A stretch of 64,000 bases of DNA from Cyanobacteria bacterium FACHB-63 (GCA_014695255.1 JACJNX010000060.1:1-64000), one strand, 5' to 3'; shown: positions 52,675 to 62,570, numbered from the stretch's first letter. Program-made: numbers and translations. Notes: generated from the letters alone by a model not told the origin.

Positions 52675-53526
52675 GTGAAGTTTCAGATTGACGATCGCTT
52701 GCTGCAAAAAAAGGTTCTCCAAGTTCAGCTTGATTTCGATGACTTAACCACTGTTCCTGCTGCATATGTTGAAATCGGATCAGGAATTCCATTGCTAATG
52801 ATACACGGATTTATGGGGAATGCGTCCTGCTGGATGCCACTCAGCGATCGCCTAAAATCCAATTTTCGCTGCATCAGTTTAGACTTATTGGGATTTGGAG
52901 AATCGGCGCGCCCGACGATTCGATACGACATTGCTAAAGAAGTCGCCTTTTTGCGACAAGTCGTCGAAGCCCTACACTTAGACTCGTTTTATTTGATGGG
53001 GCACTCATTTGGCGGATGGGTCTCTGCGGCTTATGCGCTGAAGTATCCGGACTCGCTCAAAGGATTGATTCTCGCAGCTCCCGCTGGAATTCGCGACGAC
53101 AGTTTTGTGGGACGATACGATCACCTCCGCCCGATGTTGTGGCAAACTCCGGTGATCGACTGGGCGCTCGACTTCATTAAACCGATCGCGCCCCTGATCG
53201 CCCAAGAAAAAACGATCGCTCAGATCGCCTGGATACGTCACGAACTGAATACTCAACCCGCCGCTCGCTCGTTTCTCGTTGATCGACTTCGTCCTGAAGA
53301 CGCGATCGACACTGTGGAAAAAGAGATCAGCCGCTTAACTGTTCCGACCTTGGTGATTACAGGCGACCAAGACGAAACAATCCCCCTCTGGCACAGTCAA
53401 ACCTACGCTAATCAAGTCCCCAACGCCCAGTTGGTGATTCTGCCCAATGCTGATCACAGCCTACCGCAAAAGTTTGCCCCCGAACTTGCCGCCCACCTCG
53501 TATCCTGGTGTTTGTCGCAGATGTGA
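52675..53526 (+). CDS. Alpha/beta hydrolase with intact catalytic triad
   Basis: A 283-residue hydrolase. The oxyanion region is MIHGFMGNASCW, the nucleophile elbow is LMGHSFGGWV (Ser), the acid is in VITGDQDETIPL (Asp), and the His is in LPNADHSLPQ. A helical lid lies at about 145-215. It starts at a GTG; no ATG occurs for about 40 codons. The substrate is not predictable. It is divergent from Lin0512. Confidence 0.88.
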   Translation: MKFQIDDRLLQKKVLQVQLDFDDLTTVPAAYVEIGSGIPLLMIHGFMGNASCWMPLSDRLKSNFRCISLDLLGFGESARPTIRYDIAKEVAFLRQVVEALHLDSFYLMGHSFGGWVSAAYALKYPDSLKGLILAAPAGIRDDSFVGRYDHLRPMLWQTPVIDWALDFIKPIAPLIAQEKTIAQIAWIRHELNTQPAARSFLVDRLRPEDAIDTVEKEISRLTVPTLVITGDQDETIPLWHSQTYANQVPNAQLVILPNADHSLPQKFAPELAAHLVSWCLSQM

Positions 53527-53706
53527 ACGTTTATGCCTATACAATTGTGGGCAAGATAAGCGAGGTACTGCCGCATTTCCTGCATTTTGATGCAGAATAT
53601 GGCGATCACGTTGCATAAGTTAGCGTAACCCTTCGACTCATTGGCAAAACAGACCCATTAAGGTGTATTTCTTTTTTAATCGCGTTATTTCTTCAAGGTA
53701 GCAGGC

Positions 53707-55902
53707 ATGGCAAAGTCGATCGATTCGGAGTCCTCTAACCAGCTCGCAGCAACCGATCCCAGCCCTGCATCCTCGCTGATTCAAGAATCCGAGTGGTTGC
53801 TGCAAACCGTCGTGGAAAATCTCAGCGATGGAGTTGTGATCACCGATTTACAAGATCAGGTACTCTACGTCAACTCACGTCTTGCCAAACTGGTGGGATG
53901 TTCCACCGCAGAAATGGTGGGTAAACCCGCCCATGACTTTTTTCATGAGATTGAAGGATGGCGCGATTTTCAGAGCACTGCCGAACCACAACCGTTCTAT
54001 GGCTGGAAAGAAGGACAGTTACGCCGCAAAGATGGTCGCAAGTTCTGGGCAGAAGTAAACGTCACGCAACTTGAAGATGCAGCGGGATCAGCGATCGCTA
54101 CCCTAATTACCGTCAAAGACATCACTGAGCGCAAATGGCTTGAAGAATACCTGCGCCTCTTGGAGTCGGTGGTGGTGAACGCGAATGAAATTGTGATGAT
54201 TTCGCAGACTGAAGAAGCGGTCGCTGACCCACTCAGCTTAAGAATTATCTATGTCAATGATGCGTTCTCGCGCACCACGGGCTATTCCTCTGGCGAAGCG
54301 ATCGGGAAATCAGCGCTGGTGCTGCTGGGTGAAAAAACTTCAACAGCAGAAGTTAATCGCATTCGTACAGCCTTAAGAACCCATCAACCTGTACGGGCTG
54401 AAGTCGTTCTCTACCGCAAGAACGGCACTCATTTTTGGGTCGATGTCAACATGGTGCCGATTCGCAATGAGCAAGGACAGGTGACACACTTTGTTTCGGT
54501 CATGCGCGAAGTCACCGAACGCAAAATTGTAGAAGAGCAACTGCGCCGCAATGCGTTTCACGACTCGCTGACCGGCTTGCCGAATCGACTGCTGTTTATG
54601 GAGCGTTTAACCCAAACGGTTGAACGTGCTCATGAAGATGAGTCTTATCACTTTGCGCTGCTGTTTTTGGATCTCGATCGCTTCAAGGTGATCAACGACA
54701 GCCTTGGACATATGCTGGGGGATCAATTGTTGATTGCGATCGCTCGCCGACTCGAAGGCTGCCTCAAGCAGGAAGATATGGTCGCAAGGCTCGGCGGCGA
54801 TGAATTCACAATTCTGCTAGAAAACATCCAGCAAGACAGCGATGCGGAAAAGATTGCAGAACGAGTTCAGCAAGCCCTTTCAGCGCCGTTTAATCTAAGT
54901 GGGCATGAGGTGTTTACTTCTGCAAGTATTGGGATTACGCTTTCTTCAACCGAGTTCGAGCGTCCCGAAGATTTGCTCAGGGGTGCAGATATTGCCATGT
55001 ATCGCGCCAAAGCACAGGGTAAAGCGTGTCATGAAGTGTTTGACACCGATATGCATACGCATGTTGTGGCGCTGATGCAGCTTGAAAATGACTTGCGGAA
55101 AGCGGTCGAGCGGCAGGAATTTGAGTTGTATTATCAGCCGATTATCGAGCTTGCCAATGGGCGGATTACGGGATTTGAGGCGCTAGTGCGGTGGCAGCAC
55201 CCGGAGCAAGGCACGATTTCTCCTGCAAAATTTGTGCCGATCGCCGAAGAAACCGGACTGGTGATTCCGCTGGGGCAGTGGGTATTGCGCGAAGCCTGTC
55301 GGCAACTGAAGCAATGGCAAGACCAATTTGCATCAGAGCCACCGCTAACCGTTAGCGTTAACCTTTCGAGCCGGCAGTTTTCGCAGCCCTATTTGATCGA
55401 CCAAGTGCGGAAAATTTTAGCTGAAACAGGAGTCGATGCTCGCTGCTTAAAGCTCGAAATTACTGAAAGCGCGATCATGGAAAACACCAAATTTGCCATG
55501 GATATGTTGCTGCAACTCAAAGCGATGGGCATTCAGCTATCAGTGGATGACTTTGGCACCGGGTATTCTTCACTGGGATATCTCTACCGCTTCCCGATGG
55601 ATGTGCTGAAAATCGATCAGTCCTTTATCAGTCGGGTCGATGTGGATGGAGAGAAGCTCGAACTGGTTCGCACCATTATTACCCTCGCTTGGAATTTGGG
55701 CATGGATGTGGTTGCGGAAGGCGTAGAAACGATGAAGCAACTGACACAGCTAAAAGCGCTGAAGTGTGAGTATGCTCAAGGCTATCTGTTTTCGGAACCA
55801 GTGCCTCAGGGTGATGCAGAAAAACTGATTCTGCATTCCCATCCCTTTTTGCACCTAACCCAGGCTTTTCCGACAAGTAGCCGATTAGCTGAAGATGCTT
55901 AG
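53707..55902 (+). CDS. PAS-PAS-GGDEF-EAL protein (c-di-GMP turnover)
   Basis: A 731-residue signalling enzyme. Two PAS domains lie at about 35-150 and 158-280 (RRKDGRKFWAEVNVTQL, YRKNGTHFWVDVNMVP). The diguanylate cyclase domain (about 290-450) has an intact ARLGGDEFTILLE. The phosphodiesterase domain (465-715) has EALVRWQHP, DDFGTGYSSLGYL and EGVET, also intact. Both activities are possible, with one usually dominant in such hybrids. It has its own promoter region. ComFB at 22477 could read the signal. Confidence 0.93.
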   Translation: MAKSIDSESSNQLAATDPSPASSLIQESEWLLQTVVENLSDGVVITDLQDQVLYVNSRLAKLVGCSTAEMVGKPAHDFFHEIEGWRDFQSTAEPQPFYGWKEGQLRRKDGRKFWAEVNVTQLEDAAGSAIATLITVKDITERKWLEEYLRLLESVVVNANEIVMISQTEEAVADPLSLRIIYVNDAFSRTTGYSSGEAIGKSALVLLGEKTSTAEVNRIRTALRTHQPVRAEVVLYRKNGTHFWVDVNMVPIRNEQGQVTHFVSVMREVTERKIVEEQLRRNAFHDSLTGLPNRLLFMERLTQTVERAHEDESYHFALLFLDLDRFKVINDSLGHMLGDQLLIAIARRLEGCLKQEDMVARLGGDEFTILLENIQQDSDAEKIAERVQQALSAPFNLSGHEVFTSASIGITLSSTEFERPEDLLRGADIAMYRAKAQGKACHEVFDTDMHTHVVALMQLENDLRKAVERQEFELYYQPIIELANGRITGFEALVRWQHPEQGTISPAKFVPIAEETGLVIPLGQWVLREACRQLKQWQDQFASEPPLTVSVNLSSRQFSQPYLIDQVRKILAETGVDARCLKLEITESAIMENTKFAMDMLLQLKAMGIQLSVDDFGTGYSSLGYLYRFPMDVLKIDQSFISRVDVDGEKLELVRTIITLAWNLGMDVVAEGVETMKQLTQLKALKCEYAQGYLFSEPVPQGDAEKLILHSHPFLHLTQAFPTSSRLAEDA

Positions 55903-55925
55903 TGCGATCGTTTTCAGCGCGTTGA

Positions 55926-58598
55926 TCAAAGTTCACTAAAGATATCGAGTTGTTGGGTGGGATCTTTCACGGGTTCATTTGGTTTCGCTTTGCTTTTTCG
56001 CAGACCGATCGCGATTTTGCTGTGTTTTTCGATCTGTGCCATAACTTGCCGCGCTCGATCGATCACCGAACTGGGTAAGCCTGCCAAGCGTCCGGCTTCG
56101 ATGCCATAAGAGCGATCGGCTCCTCCGGGCTGGACTTTGTGCAGAAAGATGATTTGCTCTGGCATTTCGCGTACCGTGACTTGGTAGTTTGCCACGTTGG
56201 GCAGGATTGAGGCGAGTTCATTCAGTTCGTGATAGTGCGTTGCAAAGATCGTGCGGGCGCGGATTTCGGTGGCGAGATGTTCGGCAACTGCCCAGGCGAT
56301 CGACAGTCCATCAAAGGTGGCTGTCCCGCGTCCGATTTCGTCTAAGAGAACGAGCGATCGCTCAGTTGCGTGATTGAGAATGTTGGCGGTTTCGTTCATT
56401 TCCACCATGAATGTGGATTGTCCAGTCGCGAGATCATCGACGGCACCGACGCGGGTAAAGATGCGATCGCAAATTCCCAAACGGGCGGATTCTGCCGGAA
56501 CGAAGCTTCCGGTCTGGGCTAACAGCTGAATTAAGCCGATTTGCCGGAGGTAACAGCTTTTACCGCTGGCGTTAGGTCCTGTTAGGACGATGAGATCTGG
56601 CGCAGGGGTTCCGAGTTCTGCCGAATTGGGGACAAAGAAACCCGCAGGAATCGACTGTTCAACAACGGGATGGCGACCTTCGACGATCGAGATCTCCCGC
56701 CCCGGTAGGAGTTTAGGACGACAGTAGTTTTTGAATACAGCCAGTTCAGCCAGTCCCGTAAGGGCATCAACTGCCGCGACTGCGTGAGCCACTTTACGGA
56801 TTAATTCTGCATGTTCTCCGACTTGCGATCGCAAGCCCACAAAAATCTCGTATTCCAGTTCGCTGATTTCTCGCCGCGCATTCATGATGCGGTTTTCGCG
56901 CAGTTTGAGTTCGTCAGTGGTAAAGCGTTCTTCGTTGGTTAAGGTTTGTTTGCGCTCGTAGCCTTCCGGGGGTTGTCCGGCTTTGGCGCGAGAGATACTG
57001 ATATAGTAGCCAAAGGCTTTGTTGTAGCCGACTTTGAGCGTTTGAATGCCGGTACGATCGCGCTCGTTTTTTTCTAGTTCTGCCAGCCACTTTTCGTCTT
57101 CTGCGGCTTGCGATCGCATTTCGTCGAGCTGAGCCACCCTGTCCGATCGGATCAATCCTCCTTCTTTGATGGCGATCGGGGGACGTTCGACAAAATGCGT
57201 GAGCAGCGTTTGTCCCAATTGCTCTAAAACGGGCGGAACGGTTTGCAAAGCGCGGAGATGCGGAGATTTTGCGCGCGCCACTAATCGCGCCAATTCTGGA
57301 AGTTTGCTTAGCGATTCTCCGATATGCACTAAATCGCGTGGAGTTGCGGTTCCCGATCCGGCTCGACCTGCTAACCGCTCTAGATCATAGATTTGGTGCA
57401 GCATTTGCTTGAGGTCTTCGCGCAGAACGCCATCTTTTACCAGTTCCTCGATCGTGTCTTGGCGGGTTTCAATCTCAGCAATATCAAGCAGGGGCTGTAA
57501 TAACCAGCGTCGGAGGGCGCGACTACCCATCGGGGTTTCAGTGCGATCGACTGCCCACAGCAATGATCCGTGAAATGTGCCATCTCGAACGGTTTGCGTG
57601 ATTTCCAAGTTGCGTCGAGTTTGCGGATCAAGCGTGAGATATTCGGTAATCGTGTAGGTGCAAATGTGCTGGAGTGGAACTTGGGTCGCTTCCGGGATTT
57701 TTGATTTTGTGGTGTCGAAAACATTGCGTTCTGAGGTCGATTCGATATATTCCAGCAATCCGCCCGCCGCCCGAACTGCTAACGGTAAATGCTCACAGCC
57801 CATCCCTTCAAGCGATCGCACTTTGAAGCGCTCTAACAATTGCTGTCGGGCTTCGGCTTGAGAAAACGGAGTCTGCGATCGTAGCGTGTAGCAAAATTGC
57901 GTGGGTAAAGGTGCGGGAACGTGGGGCGATTTCTCTCCGGGTCGCAGAAGTCCGCCTAAGTCAGGAGCATTCGTCGGGATGAGCACTTCCGCAGGCTGTA
58001 ACCGCATTAATTCGCTGCTGAGTTGATCCAATCCCGTCGATTGTGTGGTTAAGAATTCTCCGGTTGAAATGTCTGCGTAGGATAATCCCCAGTGATTTCC
58101 AGCAATCACAATTGCGGCTAAGAAATTATTACGCTTCGCGTTCAACATTCCTTCTTCGAGAATAGTTCCCGGAGTAATCACGCGAGTAATCTCACGACGA
58201 ACTAATCCTTGGGCTTCGGCTGGATCTTCAACCTGATCGCAAACCGCGATCGCATAACCTCTTTCAACTAACAAAGCAGAATAGCGATCGAGGGCGTGAT
58301 GCGGAATACCGGACAATGGGACGCGCCCGACTTCTTTTCCCCCATCTTTTGAAGTCAGAACAATCTCTAATTCACGCGAAACAATCAGCGCATCTTGGAA
58401 AAAGGTTTCATAAAAATCCCCCACTCGATACACCAAAATCGCATGAGGATATTGATCTTTAAGATCTGCGTAGTGGCGCATCATCGGGGTCAGGTGCTCA
58501 CGCTTGACGGCGCGATGATCCGCATAACGAACCGAATGCTTGATTAAGCGATCGGGCACTCCTTGAGTTGGATCAGGTTGAGTCGGAGAAACAGACAT
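55926..58598 (-). CDS. mutS: DNA mismatch repair protein MutS
   Basis: An 890-residue MutS. The mismatch-binding N-terminal domain contains the Phe-x-Glu motif in [12 protein letters not shown]. The ATPase has Walker [14 protein letters not shown], followed by [30 protein letters not shown] (Walker B) and [13 protein letters not shown] short C-terminal tail follows. Length is normal for cyanobacteria. It recognises base mismatches and starts repair with MutL, which is not in this window. It is probably transcribed alone. Confidence 0.97.
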   Translation of the reverse strand: MSVSPTQPDPTQGVPDRLIKHSVRYADHRAVKREHLTPMMRHYADLKDQYPHAILVYRVGDFYETFFQDALIVSRELEIVLTSKDGGKEVGRVPLSGIPHHALDRYSALLVERGYAIAVCDQVEDPAEAQGLVRREITRVITPGTILEEGMLNAKRNNFLAAIVIAGNHWGLSYADISTGEFLTTQSTGLDQLSSELMRLQPAEVLIPTNAPDLGGLLRPGEKSPHVPAPLPTQFCYTLRSQTPFSQAEARQQLLERFKVRSLEGMGCEHLPLAVRAAGGLLEYIESTSERNVFDTTKSKIPEATQVPLQHICTYTITEYLTLDPQTRRNLEITQTVRDGTFHGSLLWAVDRTETPMGSRALRRWLLQPLLDIAEIETRQDTIEELVKDGVLREDLKQMLHQIYDLERLAGRAGSGTATPRDLVHIGESLSKLPELARLVARAKSPHLRALQTVPPVLEQLGQTLLTHFVERPPIAIKEGGLIRSDRVAQLDEMRSQAAEDEKWLAELEKNERDRTGIQTLKVGYNKAFGYYISISRAKAGQPPEGYERKQTLTNEERFTTDELKLRENRIMNARREISELEYEIFVGLRSQVGEHAELIRKVAHAVAAVDALTGLAELAVFKNYCRPKLLPGREISIVEGRHPVVEQSIPAGFFVPNSAELGTPAPDLIVLTGPNASGKSCYLRQIGLIQLLAQTGSFVPAESARLGICDRIFTRVGAVDDLATGQSTFMVEMNETANILNHATERSLVLLDEIGRGTATFDGLSIAWAVAEHLATEIRARTIFATHYHELNELASILPNVANYQVTVREMPEQIIFLHKVQPGGADRSYGIEAGRLAGLPSSVIDRARQVMAQIEKHSKIAIGLRKSKAKPNEPVKDPTQQLDIFSEL

Positions 58599-58674
58599 GA
58601 AAGTAGTACTATTTTACTAATTTTAGCTTACCTTAACTCCTCATCTTACCGTGACCCATTTGGGGACAACTGAA

Positions 58675-59466
58675 TCAAAGCAGGCTCGATTGAGCAACGA
58701 TCGCTTTAATCAATCCATCCAAAGTGAATTCTTCCGCCTCGATTTCTACTCGTCCGAGTAGAGCGCGACAGGTTTTTGAAGTTTGAGGACCGATCGACGC
58801 AAACTTGACAGTTTTGAGCGTCTCAACCCAGTGATCCCCGATCGTTTGCTGCAGCAGTTCGCAGAAATGCTTCACCGTTTTGGAACTAGCGAACGTGACC
58901 AAGTTGGCTGCTTGATCTTGAATCACAGCGATTGATTTGGCATCGGGAATTCTTGGGCAAGTCGATTGATAAGCAGCAACTTCAGTAATGATCGCACCAC
59001 GATCGCTAAAGGCTCTTACCAGCACATCACGCCCGCCGGTTTCGACTCTGGGAAAGAGAATTTTTTTCCCATCGATCGACTCTGGAAAGTTCACGACCAT
59101 TGCATCCGCGATATACTCAGGCGGAATAAAATCGGGCTGCAATCCGCGCTGTCTAAGGCGTTGTGCCGTTTTCTCTCCCACAACCGCAATCTTAATCGCT
59201 GCTAGACCGCGCAAATCTTTTAGCTGAGACGCTAACCGCTCGAAGAAGTAATCTACGGCATTGGTAGAAGTCAAAATCAGCCAATCAAACTCACTCAGGC
59301 TTGCGATCGCGTGATCTAACTGATCCCAACTCGACGGCGGCACAATCTCGATCGTCGGCATCTCGATCACCTTTGCACCATAATTTTGCAGCGAGTACGA
59401 AAACTGACTCGACTGCCCCGCTGCACGAGTGACGATAATGGTCTTTCCAAATAAAGGCAAATTCAT
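58675..59466 (-). CDS. hemD: Uroporphyrinogen-III synthase
   Basis: A 263-residue enzyme that cyclises hydroxymethylbilane to uroporphyrinogen III in tetrapyrrole synthesis. Typical blocks are IIVTRAAGQSSQFSYSLQNYG, WLILTSTNAVDYFFERL, KIAVVGEKTAQRLRQRG, LFPRVETGGRDVL, VTFASSKTVKHFCEL and ASIGPQTSKTCRA. Its first codons overlap the end of cobA by 4 bp, so the two should be translationally coupled. The product feeds haem, chlorophyll and bilins. Confidence 0.94.
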   Translation of the reverse strand: MNLPLFGKTIIVTRAAGQSSQFSYSLQNYGAKVIEMPTIEIVPPSSWDQLDHAIASLSEFDWLILTSTNAVDYFFERLASQLKDLRGLAAIKIAVVGEKTAQRLRQRGLQPDFIPPEYIADAMVVNFPESIDGKKILFPRVETGGRDVLVRAFSDRGAIITEVAAYQSTCPRIPDAKSIAVIQDQAANLVTFASSKTVKHFCELLQQTIGDHWVETLKTVKFASIGPQTSKTCRALLGRVEIEAEEFTLDGLIKAIVAQSSLL

Positions 59467-60173
59467 AAGAACGATCGTAGCCTAACAACTTCCCCAATCA
59501 CAATCACACAAGGCGACAACCGTTGCGGATTGACCTCTGCTAGAATCTCCGAGAGTGTACTGCTCCAGATTTCCTGCTGTGGATGACCCGCCCAGCGAAT
59601 AATCGCGATCGGGGTCTGTTCTGATTTTCCCTGATGGCGTAGCTGTTCGACAATCAGAGGCAGATGTTTTCCTCCCATCAGAATCACAAGTGTATCGAGT
59701 TGGGCGAGATTCTGCCAGTTGAGCCGCTCTGGTTCGTGGGCGGTGATCACCGTAAATCCGCGGCTGAGGACGGGATCGGTGAGCGGAATGTTGGCAAACA
59801 AGGGAGCCGCTAATGCTGAAGAAATTCCCGGAACGACTTCGTAAGCGCAATTTGCAGATTTGAGTGCCTGAATTTCTGAGGTCGTTCGCCCGAAAATGAA
59901 CGGATCACCGCTTTTGAGTCGGACGACTTGCTTACCTTGCTGACATTGTTCAACGAGGAGACGATCGATCTCTTCTTGTTTCATGCTCGGTTGTCCGCCC
60001 CGTTTGCCCACATTGAGCTTGAGACAAGCTTCTGGAGCAAGTTCTAGAAATTGCGAATCGATTAGCGCATCGTAAACGAGGACTTCTGCTTGAGTAAGCA
60101 ATTGATAGGCTCGCATGGTTAAATTGCCGATGTCACCGGGACCTGATCCGACGAGGAAAACTTTACCTGACAT
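59463..60173 (-). CDS. cobA: Uroporphyrinogen-III C-methyltransferase
   Basis: A 236-residue SAM-dependent enzyme making precorrin-2 from uroporphyrinogen III, the branch to sirohaem and cobalamin. Signatures are VFLVGSGPGDIGNLTMRA, VYDALIDSQFL, VGKRGGQPSMKQEEI, VVRLKSGDPFIFGRTTSEI, VVPGISSALAAPLFANIPLT and TLVILMGGKHLP. It lacks the CysG dehydrogenase/ferrochelatase part. Being upstream of and overlapping hemD places the branch enzyme with the enzyme making its substrate. Confidence 0.95.
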   Translation of the reverse strand: MSGKVFLVGSGPGDIGNLTMRAYQLLTQAEVLVYDALIDSQFLELAPEACLKLNVGKRGGQPSMKQEEIDRLLVEQCQQGKQVVRLKSGDPFIFGRTTSEIQALKSANCAYEVVPGISSALAAPLFANIPLTDPVLSRGFTVITAHEPERLNWQNLAQLDTLVILMGGKHLPLIVEQLRHQGKSEQTPIAIIRWAGHPQQEIWSSTLSEILAEVNPQRLSPCVIVIGEVVRLRSFL

Positions 60174-60203
60174 AAATTTATGGAATGCGATCGATCCGAT
60201 ATC

Positions 60204-60230
60204 GTACAGACGCGATTAATCGCGTCTCTC
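60204..60230. repeat. Palindrome AGACGCGATT/AATCGCGTCT
   Basis: A perfect 20-bp palindrome (60208-60227) in the spacer between cobA and the M23 gene. Its core resembles the hairpin at 19036-19065 (AGACACGATT/ATCGCGTCT), indicating a small dispersed repeat family. Confidence 0.6.
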
Positions 60231-60236
60231 AATTCA

Positions 60237-61082
60237 TCATCGCCGAATGAATGCGATCGGATCTTCTGCCACCCACCCTAATTTAGAATTCGATCGCACT
60301 TCAAAATGCAAATGCGGTTGTGGGGTTGTTGGGGTTCCGGTCTGTCCAACGGTTCCGATCGTCGTACCGCGCTTGATTTTTTGCCCGACTTTGACGTTAA
60401 TTCTTGCCAATTGAGCATAGCGCGTTTGATAGCCCTGCTGGTGATTGATCACAACCAGGTTTCCATAAATGCCCTGATTGCCCGCAAAAGCAACTGTCCC
60501 ATCGCCGATCGCTTGAGCCGGAGTTCCCAGACTTGCCAGTAAATCAATCCCACTGTGAAACACAGGTTTCGTCGCGCCATTCGGCAAATACCAACCGAAA
60601 CCGAGCACGATCGAGGCTGATCCCAGCAACGGCGAACCGGATAACACGCTGGAAACTCCTACCAATGTTGGTGCGGTTGCCTCATTGGGCGACCAGTTCA
60701 CCCCCGGAACAAACACCACTTTTGGCGATCGCTGACAGCCATTCACCTCATACAGCACATCTGGACGCACTCGATACCGCGCTGCCAAGTCCTTTAAGCT
60801 CTGTCCGGTTGGCACTTCTACACGAATTCCGTTGTAGGGCGGAATCATCAGTTGTTGTCCGACCGTGGCTTTTCCCGATCGTACACTCGGATTCAATCCC
60901 ATAAGGGTTGCAGGAATTAGATTGTAGCGAGTGGCGATCGATTCTAAGCTTTCTCCGGATTTAACGGTATGCCGCGCCATACGAGATAAAGCCGGAGTCG
61001 GACAGCCCAACTCAGCCGACTGAGCTAGCGGCATCATTCCAAAACTCAACATTCCAGCAAGGAGCAATCCACGGTACTGCAT
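60237..61082 (-). CDS. LysM-M23 metalloendopeptidase (cell-wall)
   Basis: A 281-residue exported protein. A signal peptide (MQYRGLLLAGMLSFGMMPLAQ) is followed by two LysM units (HTVKSGESLESIATRYNLIP and VEVPTGQSLKDLAARYRVRP) and a C-terminal M23 domain with the zinc motifs HSGIDLLAS and HLHFEV. ATG 61082 gives a clean signal peptide; the open frame starts 45 bp earlier. It should bind peptidoglycan and cut cross-links, or act as an EnvC/NlpD-like activator. The active-site residues look complete. Confidence 0.9.
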   Translation of the reverse strand: MQYRGLLLAGMLSFGMMPLAQSAELGCPTPALSRMARHTVKSGESLESIATRYNLIPATLMGLNPSVRSGKATVGQQLMIPPYNGIRVEVPTGQSLKDLAARYRVRPDVLYEVNGCQRSPKVVFVPGVNWSPNEATAPTLVGVSSVLSGSPLLGSASIVLGFGWYLPNGATKPVFHSGIDLLASLGTPAQAIGDGTVAFAGNQGIYGNLVVINHQQGYQTRYAQLARINVKVGQKIKRGTTIGTVGQTGTPTTPQPHLHFEVRSNSKLGWVAEDPIAFIRR

Positions 61083-61158
61083 AGCTTGATCAATATAGTG
61101 CTGCCAATCGTTGGACGAGTCTAGCACTGGGTTGTTTCACATTGTGTTTCACATTGGG

Positions 61159-61992
61159 CTAAACTGCTTGTCTTTTCAGAAATGGAATCAGGGCTTCACA
61201 CACTTTTTCGTGCCAGTCTTCTTGTGGATAATGTCCCACTTCATCAAGTTCAACGAGTTCGGCTGTGAGCGATTTTGCGGCAGCGATCGACAACCAAGGA
61301 TCACGCATTCCCCACCCGATCAGGAGTGGATTTTTCCAACTTGTCAAGCCTGCCTCAATTTCTGCGGTTGCTTGCTTAAGCTGTAGGTTTTTAAGAATCG
61401 CAAGCAGCGATCGACCCACATCCGAAGTTTTCAACCACGGACGACGATATACATCGAGATCAGCATCTTCGATCCGGTAGCCGCCACCGCCTTCTAGCGT
61501 GCGATCGACTAGCAGCGGATCTTGCGTCATCATATCGCCCACCAACGGAATGCTCATTTGCTGTAGCTTCCAAGGAAGTTTTGCAACTTGAGCGATCGGA
61601 CAGTTAAAAATCGCCAGCCGTTCAACTTGTTCAGGATGCCTCAGCGCGTATTGAATTCCGGCTGAACCGAGAAAGCCTTGAGCGACGATCGACACCTTTT
61701 CAAATCCAAACTGAGCAATTAGAGCTTCGAGTGCTGCGATAAACGCATCGGGTGTATAAGCAAAGTCACGGCGATCCGGCATACTCGAATACCCACAGCC
61801 AATCCAATCGGGTGCGATCGCTCTAAAGCCCTGTTCTGCAAGTCTAGGCAGAACATTTCGCCAACTGTAGCCTTGAGAAACTAAGCCATGCAGCAAAATA
61901 ACCGGAGTGCGGCTGCTTTCATTCATTGGTTCTGCCTCACGGTAAAACCAACTCAGCGATCCGACCTCAATTCGCTTACCTGACTCGACCAT
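61159..61992 (-). CDS. Alpha/beta hydrolase-fold protein with Gly in place of nucleophile
   Basis: A 277-residue protein of haloalkane dehalogenase/epoxide hydrolase-like shape: ILLHGLVSQGYSWRNVLP, IAPDWIGCGYSSMPD, and acid and base candidates in GWGMRDPWLS and DEVGHYPQED. The elbow, normally GxSxG, reads VAQGFLGSAG, so Gly occupies the nucleophile position. The overall sequence is well kept, so it is not a decaying pseudogene. A binding or non-classical catalytic role is likely. It is divergent from the small gene at 62142. Confidence 0.85.
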   Translation of the reverse strand: MVESGKRIEVGSLSWFYREAEPMNESSRTPVILLHGLVSQGYSWRNVLPRLAEQGFRAIAPDWIGCGYSSMPDRRDFAYTPDAFIAALEALIAQFGFEKVSIVAQGFLGSAGIQYALRHPEQVERLAIFNCPIAQVAKLPWKLQQMSIPLVGDMMTQDPLLVDRTLEGGGGYRIEDADLDVYRRPWLKTSDVGRSLLAILKNLQLKQATAEIEAGLTSWKNPLLIGWGMRDPWLSIAAAKSLTAELVELDEVGHYPQEDWHEKVCEALIPFLKRQAV

Positions 61993-62090
61993 ACTTGTTT
62001 CTCCTAGGCTTTCCTGTGAGCTTACCGCGTTTCGGAATCACAATCTATTGTCAAGAACCTATAACAAAGCAAGATTTTGTAGTATTAGAT

Positions 62091-62130
62091 ACAGAATTTA
62101 TCTGTTATATTATTCATATAACCAAGAACG
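62091..62130 (+). promoter_or_regulatory. AT-rich promoter region of the small gene
   Basis: A short palindrome ACAGAATTTATCTGT (62091-62105) overlaps or precedes TATATT/TATTATTC boxes, which could be a -10 element for the gene at 62142. The tract is notably AT-rich compared with neighbours. Confidence 0.4.
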
Positions 62131-62141
62131 GAGAACAGAGT

Positions 62142-62327
62142 ATGTCTATTCAAGATCAAGCACGAGCATTGATGGTACGTCACCGCCAAATGATGCGGAA
62201 TCGCGAACAATCCATGTTGTCGCGTCAAGCGAATGAAATTGGAATGCCTTCAGAATCCGCGCAAGTGGTTCACAACAAAACAACGAACCTCGAAGGCTAC
62301 GATCGCAGCAACGTTGGCTTAAGCTAA
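62142..62327 (+). CDS. Small basic protein, 61 residues
   Basis: A 61-residue protein (QARALMVRHRQMMRNREQSM then QANEIGMPSESAQVV and HNKTTNLEGYDRSNVGLS). It is rich in Arg, Gln and Met, with one long amphipathic helix. The start is supported by GAGAACAGAG about 2-10 bp upstream and by an AT-rich promoter; a terminator follows 28 bp downstream. I recognise no family. It could be a regulator or adaptor. Confidence 0.7.
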   Translation: MSIQDQARALMVRHRQMMRNREQSMLSRQANEIGMPSESAQVVHNKTTNLEGYDRSNVGLS

Positions 62328-62354
62328 TTGAAAAATTTAGGACTAGAGTTAAGC

Positions 62355-62383
62355 AGGCGTTCTTCAGGCGAAGAGCGCCTTTT
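62355..62383 (+). terminator. Rho-independent terminator after the small gene
   Basis: Arms AGGCGTTCTTC and GAAGAGCGCCT with one G-U pair, a 4-base loop and a TTT run. Confidence 0.8.
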
Positions 62384-62570
62384 AACGTGGAATTGAGTTT
62401 TAAAGGGGCGAATCGATCGCTCTCTCCAAAAACGAAATAAATATGTCAAAGTTGAAATATGTCGCTATTGTGAAGTGTCACGATGGCGGCTTTTCGTTGC
62501 CACCAAATTCAACTTAAAAAGAACTCAGGTTTTTTACTCAATCTGTCGTTTAGTTGCTGAAGTTTCTGTT
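62384..62570 (+). promoter_or_regulatory. Leader/promoter region of metH
   Basis: This 187-bp spacer holds a direct repeat of AAATATGTC at 62439-62447 and 62455-62463, a possible operator. I looked for a cobalamin or SAH riboswitch and could not recognise one, though the length would allow a small SAH element. Confidence 0.35.
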
